Below are positions 58,334 to 64,000 of a stretch of 64,000 nt of DNA, in pieces. Every line of letters starts with the position of its first letter. Position 1 is the stretch's first letter. The position numbers and the translations under genes were made by a program. Source of the DNA: Magnolia sinica (Eukaryota; Streptophyta; Magnoliopsida; Magnoliales; Magnoliaceae). Where the stretch lies: the NCBI RefSeq assembly GCF_029962835.1, contig NC_080574.1, forward strand, positions 24,526,001-24,590,000. The letters run 5' to 3'. The notes beneath the pieces are model-generated. The model saw only the letters and a program-made list of their open reading frames with translations, searched no databases and had not been told where the DNA came from.

Positions 58334-61300
58334 TAAAAAAATTAAGAGGGATACCACTCTTGACTTTTTGGGGCCTATTTTGAAGTATACTCAAGGATTA
58401 GATGACACATCAAAATTTAATTATGCGGTCCACACATCAAGCCTAGCTCACACTATCCACCCCCAATACTCATTGATTATTATTAATCTCTCTAAAAAAG
58501 ATACTAGAATGTAAATTTTATGTTTTTTGTAAAATTTTTAATAATAATAATAATTAATTTTTTAAAATAAAATTCTTAATAAAAATATAAAAAAATTTAA
58601 AAAAGAATTGCTCTTATAATTAATTGAACATTTTAAATTCATCTAACTAGTTGTACATTAAATAATAAGAAATTTTCTTTATTTACATGTAATGACTTTT
58701 CATGAAAGACCACGCAATATCAAGTTCTGTAACACATGTCAAAGATGTGCTCATTTATTAAAGAGGCCCACCACTTAAATGTTATCTTTTTAAAAATAAT
58801 AAATAGTTCTCATCACTAGAGCCATACATAAAGTTTAACATGTCCGATTAGTTGTGTGGGCCACAAAAAGATATAAGGATACGCAATGGAATTATTTCAG
58901 TGTATAGATATGACCCACTTAATGAGTATATTAGTCTGACTTTAATACCGAGCAATCTTCACGGTTGGATCAGATAATCTATAATGTTTAGCTTAGGACC
59001 GACTGGAAATGTCTGTATTGATTCAGATCATTTCTAGAAAATAATGCTAAAATGCTAAAAGAGATCTGGCCCACTCTATTGAACGATTACGTTGCTCTTT
59101 CTGGCCATCTTACAAGCTTGCAGATCCTGCAACTCACTGACCAGAGGCTATTTGGGTTATTAAAGATGTTATCTAAATCCACTTCATTTTCCACTTTCAG
59201 CTCCACTTATCACATGATTTCTCATTGCTGAGTGATTCGCACGATCTCCTTTTAAAATGGTAGTCAGTTACCCACCGTACACGTGATCATCTATGTATGC
59301 AGATCCTGATCTGGACCTCATTATTGTTGGATTTTAGCCCAAGAATCACATCACCCCACATCTGATTTTGCCGGTTGAATTTGGATCTTGATTTTAGCCA
59401 CTGATTTAATGGTTAGGATTCTTCAATATGAAGGAATTTTGGAAGCTGCTTCATCTGAAATGAGTCTCGTCGTTTCCACGGTCCTGATTTTCCTAAAGGT
59501 ACACCACGTGTGGGCTGGATTAGTTAGGGAACTGATGATCTATAGAGAAGTATGCCACAACTTGTGTGGAACCGCATCATCTTTTCCATTAATGTGGCAC
59601 TTGCCTTAAAACATCCGTGCGATGTAAAAGGTAGGGTCTACCATGAAGATGGTCTTCCTGGAAAATTGAGCTAATCCACTCATTACGTGGGCCACATCTG
59701 TATATTAAGTCAGACCATCCCTTGTCCATCAATTCCCAAAAAGTGGCTCAAGTGATGGGTACGTTGGCCTCATTTTTTGTCCCATGTGATTTGCATGGCG
59801 AGCCCAACCTTTTCATGGTAGGGATGATCCTAAACAAGAAACATTTTAGAGAAAAGAGAGCCTTTCAACTTGGGGTATTTTTGTTATTTTGAATTTTTCC
59901 ACTGAAAGAAACAAGATACAGCTGTATGATGCTCTTCCCCCCCGCATCATAACAACATTAGGATGTTGAGGTATGGTAGACTGTTAGCGTATATATCTAT
60001 TTTTGGTACACTTGCTTGGACTAATGAGATGTCACCATGTATGGGGCACTACACGTTTAATAATAGGTAAAATTCTATTCACACTAAGATTAAAGGCTTT
60101 ACAAGACATCATGTGGCAGCCGTGCGATGTGTGGTGTAGATCAAGTTCAACAAGAGGATTCAAAAATACTCAAGAATCTCATTAAAGAAAGACACTTTTT
60201 CTCATCATCAAATGAGATGTCTACGATAGCATTTAATGTTGAAGCCTTGCAAAAAGTAACTCATACTCAAAGCTAAGTGAAATAAGGACTAAAACAACTT
60301 TCCAATGTAGGAGTCCAAAGATGCTAGGATTTTGGTTAATGCATGCGAGAGTCTTTCTCCCGTACACATGACTGCATGCGATAGGATACGCTTACATGAG
60401 AGAATCAATGAGATTCGCATATCAAAACATCTAGATCCTTCACGATAATGAAGACTACCCTGCCACTATGTTGATGAATGCATACCTTCGTTTCATGGTG
60501 ATCTTGAAGAGGAAAGATATATGGATCCTCCTTCGGGGCTTCCTATCTCATCACAATGCCAACTTATTTGTAGAGTGAAAAAATCTTTGAGCAAAAATGC
60601 TACAAGTAAGTAACAACTTTTCTGTCTATTAGTAAAACGTGCTAGCGCGCATACGTTTATCAATCTATTAGGGATAGGGGAAGGTGTACCTTTGTCCCTG
60701 CAACCCTCCCCCTCTCGAAGATTACATTTCTGTTTATTTCTCGCATCCTTTTCTCGCCTTCTGCAAGTTTCTTTTGAGCTTATTAAAATTTTGCATTTGA
60801 AAAAATTCCTTTCGCTGGAGCAAAGCTTCCTAAGACTATTGTCTCTCAAAAGCCTATAAAAGCAACTATTGATGAAGAGCTCTAGGCCAAACGCCATTAC
60901 AATAAAGCACAATTTTATTTTCCTATTCATCGTAGACTTTTATTTTATTTATTTATTTATTTGAGTTCAACCCCATCGCTGCTCATAGCATGTTACCCGT
61001 AGTTTGTTTTACTTTTTACTTTATTCCTCCAGTCTTCATTCATGTCATTCCAATGGATCGCAAAGAAGATTAATCAGTTTCGAACGGAAGACTACGGGGC
61101 TTTCTTGCCACATGCTAGGTGATTCCGCCGGTCTACGCTAGACGATGAACGGATAATCGATTCATGACCGCTTGCCACATGTTCGGTTCTCACCATGAGC
61201 ACGAACATGTTGTCACCTCATTAGCCATCTCACTATGAAGCCTAGTTCTGATCGAGTAATGAATAGATTGTTCAAATTCATCCTTCATTAGTTGCCTCGC

Positions 61301-63101
61301 CACAATGCCTAATTCCGATCGAGCAATAGACATATGGTCATCCTGTACATCACGACCGTCCTACTACGAAGCTTAGTTCCATTTATTTATTGTCGTCTCT
61401 CAAGTCAATCGTAAATGTCATTATTGTAAAAATCATTAATAGAACAACACTTTCAGCTTATTCTTCCTTTATTGTTTTTGTTGAACTATGATTACGAATC
61501 AAGTTGAAAAAGCAAGTTCTTAAGTTCGTAAACTCATGTTCATTTTCATAAAGTGAAAAAGAACTCATTTGAGAGGATTAGCCTCATTTACTTCCACAAA
61601 ATCACTTACTAAAGCACGATATTTGTAGTCGAGAGAACTCTTAATCTTTAATCCAAATCTCTAATCTATTTATCTTGAAGAAGGAGACACCAATAATTCA
61701 ATTAATTCTTGAGTGGAGTAGACCATAGTAGGCCATGCATCTTATTTATAAACATGAATTAAATCTAAACCCTTACTCAGGCGTATAGCCCCGTGTTAGA
61801 TTGGATTGACCAAACAATGTGGATACTCTTTACATACATCAAGCCACCTCATATAAGGATGTCACCATAAAAATGAATAAGACTCACAACCTCCTAGTTT
61901 TGCATGCACCTAAATGAATCTAGGCTTACTTGACATCCTTATAACCGATGTGAACCATCCACCGCATTCAGTGCACTCTTTGACATTTTTGTAGACGGCC
62001 TTAAATATCTCATGCGAGCAGATTTGAACCATGCAAAATTGGATGGACAAGATTGTTTGTAGATAGGCCAGTTGTAGATATTTTGGACCATCAGATTTTC
62101 TGTGATTTTACTTCACACCAGTGGATGATGAGTAGACTGAACCTAATGGATGGTATAGATTGGCGATGCTGGTACCAACAGTCCCAATGCTAGTTGCACG
62201 GGAAATTGGATCAAACCATTATTTAAAAGTCTCATTGTTAATGTTCGGATCTGCTCTCCCTTTCTATTCTACCACGCAACAATCCAGGCCGTTCATCCAG
62301 TAGCTCGACATGGATAGCATTTCCCTGATGGGTGATCATCATTGTTCATGCGAATATGACTAGAAACTTTTTTCCTCGACCGTTGTTACTAAGTCCCAGT
62401 TTGTGGATGATAGATTTCTCCGATGAATGAGAATTATGTCTAGTTGAGCCATCTGCTGTGGGGACTTTTAGATGAACGGTCTGGATTGTCATATGGTGAG
62501 CCTCTAGCTCAGAGCACTGCTAGCAAGGATTCGAAGGAAGATTGTGATGGCAGGTGCCAATTAAAGGCCGATGACCCCACGGGTGACTGAAAAAAGCTAC
62601 TTGTGCCGTGCATATGTTTCGGAGGAGTCATTATACTGTGGCGGACTGTGATGATTGGTATACATGCACTAAGAAAATTTTCATGGTGGGAATGCTTGTA
62701 GCCTATATTGGATGATCGGGGCCATCCATTTGCAGCGCACTGCCTTGCATTGGCAATAAATGATTCAAAAAATAAAAAATAAAATAAAATCACGGACTTG
62801 AAGATAAAGAAGATTGATTCTTCACCATGCCGTAGGATGCTGACTTGCATACCATCAATTAATGGTGACGATCATATTCTTAGCACATCTTCCCTGGATG
62901 GTCACCCAACCACGCTATTGCCAAGAAGACCAACGATCCAGATCATCTTATTCTAGCTGTATGGTGCCCCATCGAGTGCACAAGCTTTAACAAAAATCTC
63001 ATGGTTAGACGGTCATCAATCCAAAATGAATTTATGTACTATGGCCGAAAGCCGTAGCTACTAATCCTTGAATGCGGAGCTTTCATGCTGTTTAGCGGGA
63101 T
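58334..63101. other. Long intergenic stretch, no gene recognised
   Basis: Open frames here (for example 60493-60930 minus and 62509-62850 minus) lack recognisable domains and start codons or splice context. A (TTTA)n run lies at 60943-60963. Confidence 0.45.
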
Positions 63102-63110
63102 TTGTAGCGT

Positions 63111-63620
63111 GAACATGGATTGGGTACAACCCCGCCGGTCCCTAGCTAGGAACAGAGAGACCACCGTGATGTATGGGTTTTATCCACACCGTCCATCCAT
63201 TTTTCCATATCATTCTAGGCTTTATACCCAAAATGTGGCAGATCCAAGGCTGAAGTGTACCACACCACATGAAGCAGCAGTGATAATGACACTCACCGTT
63301 GAAACCTTTCTAGGTCTCGCCATGATCGTTAATTGCCATCCAACCTGTTCATAAGGTCACATGGACCTGGATGAAGGATAAACGCAAATATCAAATATCA
63401 GCCTGATCTAAAACTTCTGTGGCCCCCAAAAATGTTTTCAACAGTAAGTGTTTAATCCCCATTGTGTGGTCTATTTGAGCATTGGATCTGTCTCTTTTTC
63501 AGTGGTTTTCCATAAAATGATATGAAAAAAATGGATGGACGGTGTCGATGAAACCCATACATCACGGTGGCCCCTCAAAGCCTCTGTGCTAGGGACCGGG
63601 ATAGTATCCAATCCGCGTCC
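63111..63620. mobile_element. Mutator-like foldback MITE copy
   Basis: The flanks TTGTAGCGT (63102-63110) and TTGCAGCGA (63621-63629) match at 7 of 9. The left end, GAACATGGATTGGGTAC, is inverted at the right as GTATCCAATCCGCGTCC. Arms continue with CCCGCCGGTCCCTAGC opposite GCTAGGGACCGGG. Confidence 0.85.
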
Positions 63621-64000
63621 TTGCAGCGAAGGCATTGTAACTGAGCAGTAGTTAGTTGCTAAATGATCGGCCATCTTTTTACGAGCATTTATAGAATAAC
63701 AACAAGATCTGTGGGTCCGCCGGTGCATCAAGAGCCACGCCAGCGGAATTTCATGTGATTCGACCTGTCGATCGACCAGGTACACTGCCTCATTTTCAGC
63801 TCAAAATGCCACATCACCCACCATTAGTATTGTGTAGGGCCCACCGTAGTACTTACGCTTCTACCAGGTTGATTATGACTATTATACTTTGATTACAAAA
63901 GAAAATAAAATTAAGAAAAGAAAAAAAAAAAAGCCCATGTGGTGGGCCTAGTGTTTAAATAAAATGGACCTGTGGGTCCGTCTGGCTTGGAAGTAGACAT

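Noticed and set aside
60493..60930. 145-codon minus-strand open frame
   Set aside because: Composition is AT-driven, with no recognisable motif and no splice or promoter support.
1..64000. CRISPR arrays, bacterial operons, tRNA and rRNA genes
   Set aside because: No spacer-repeat array, ribosome-binding-site pattern, tRNA cloverleaf or rRNA block was recognised by eye. tRNA absence is not proven without a scan.

Overview
The window is plant nuclear DNA, probably from a magnoliid-type flowering plant. It holds one intron-rich plant gene, long gene-poor stretches, and dense decayed transposons. The lineage guess rests only on the abundance of one repeat family built around GGGCCCACCATGATGTATG, so it is weak. 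No bacterial, viral or organellar genes were seen.

Layout. (1) 5.3-16.4 kb, minus strand: a complete seven-exon vacuolar-type CLC anion channel/transporter gene, closest to Arabidopsis CLC-c. All exons join in frame with GT-AG introns into a predicted 773-residue protein. Intron 1 is 5.9 kb and full of repeats, including a probable solo LTR. (2) Throughout: more than 25 copies or fragments of a 450-560 bp foldback element. Four copies have recognisable 9-bp target-site duplications, which points to Mutator-derived MITEs. Copies cluster at 13-17, 18.8-23, 25-26.4 and 38-41.5 kb. (3) 22.9-27.5 kb, minus strand: weak evidence for a second gene (a leader-like region, a first coding exon and a second exon next to a MITE insertion). 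(4) 27.9-36.4 kb: an 8.5 kb PIF/Harbinger transposon with matching terminal inverted repeats. Three decayed minus-strand ORFs lie inside it: a DDE nuclease (HARBI1-like), a Myb/SANT-like protein, and a short protein resembling the RNase H1 N-terminal/viroplasmin-like domain. Its upstream (right) part carries a triplicated promoter/leader-like module. (5) 45.46-49.07 kb: a decayed Copia retrotransposon on the minus strand with two LTRs, a 5-bp target duplication, a gag ORF and reverse-transcriptase fragments. The integrase has been lost. (6) 49.1-53.5 kb: a very AT-rich block and tandem repeats, with no gene recognised. (7) 53.6-64 kb: mostly unassigned intergenic DNA with MITE fragments, microsatellites and one well-preserved MITE at 63.1 kb.

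The only gene likely to be functional is the CLC gene. The rest is mainly a record of transposon insertion, nesting and decay. Harbinger and Copia coding parts contain stop codons, frameshifts or deletions, so neither looks autonomous now. All coordinates were read by eye; identity levels and family names need alignment or database searches.
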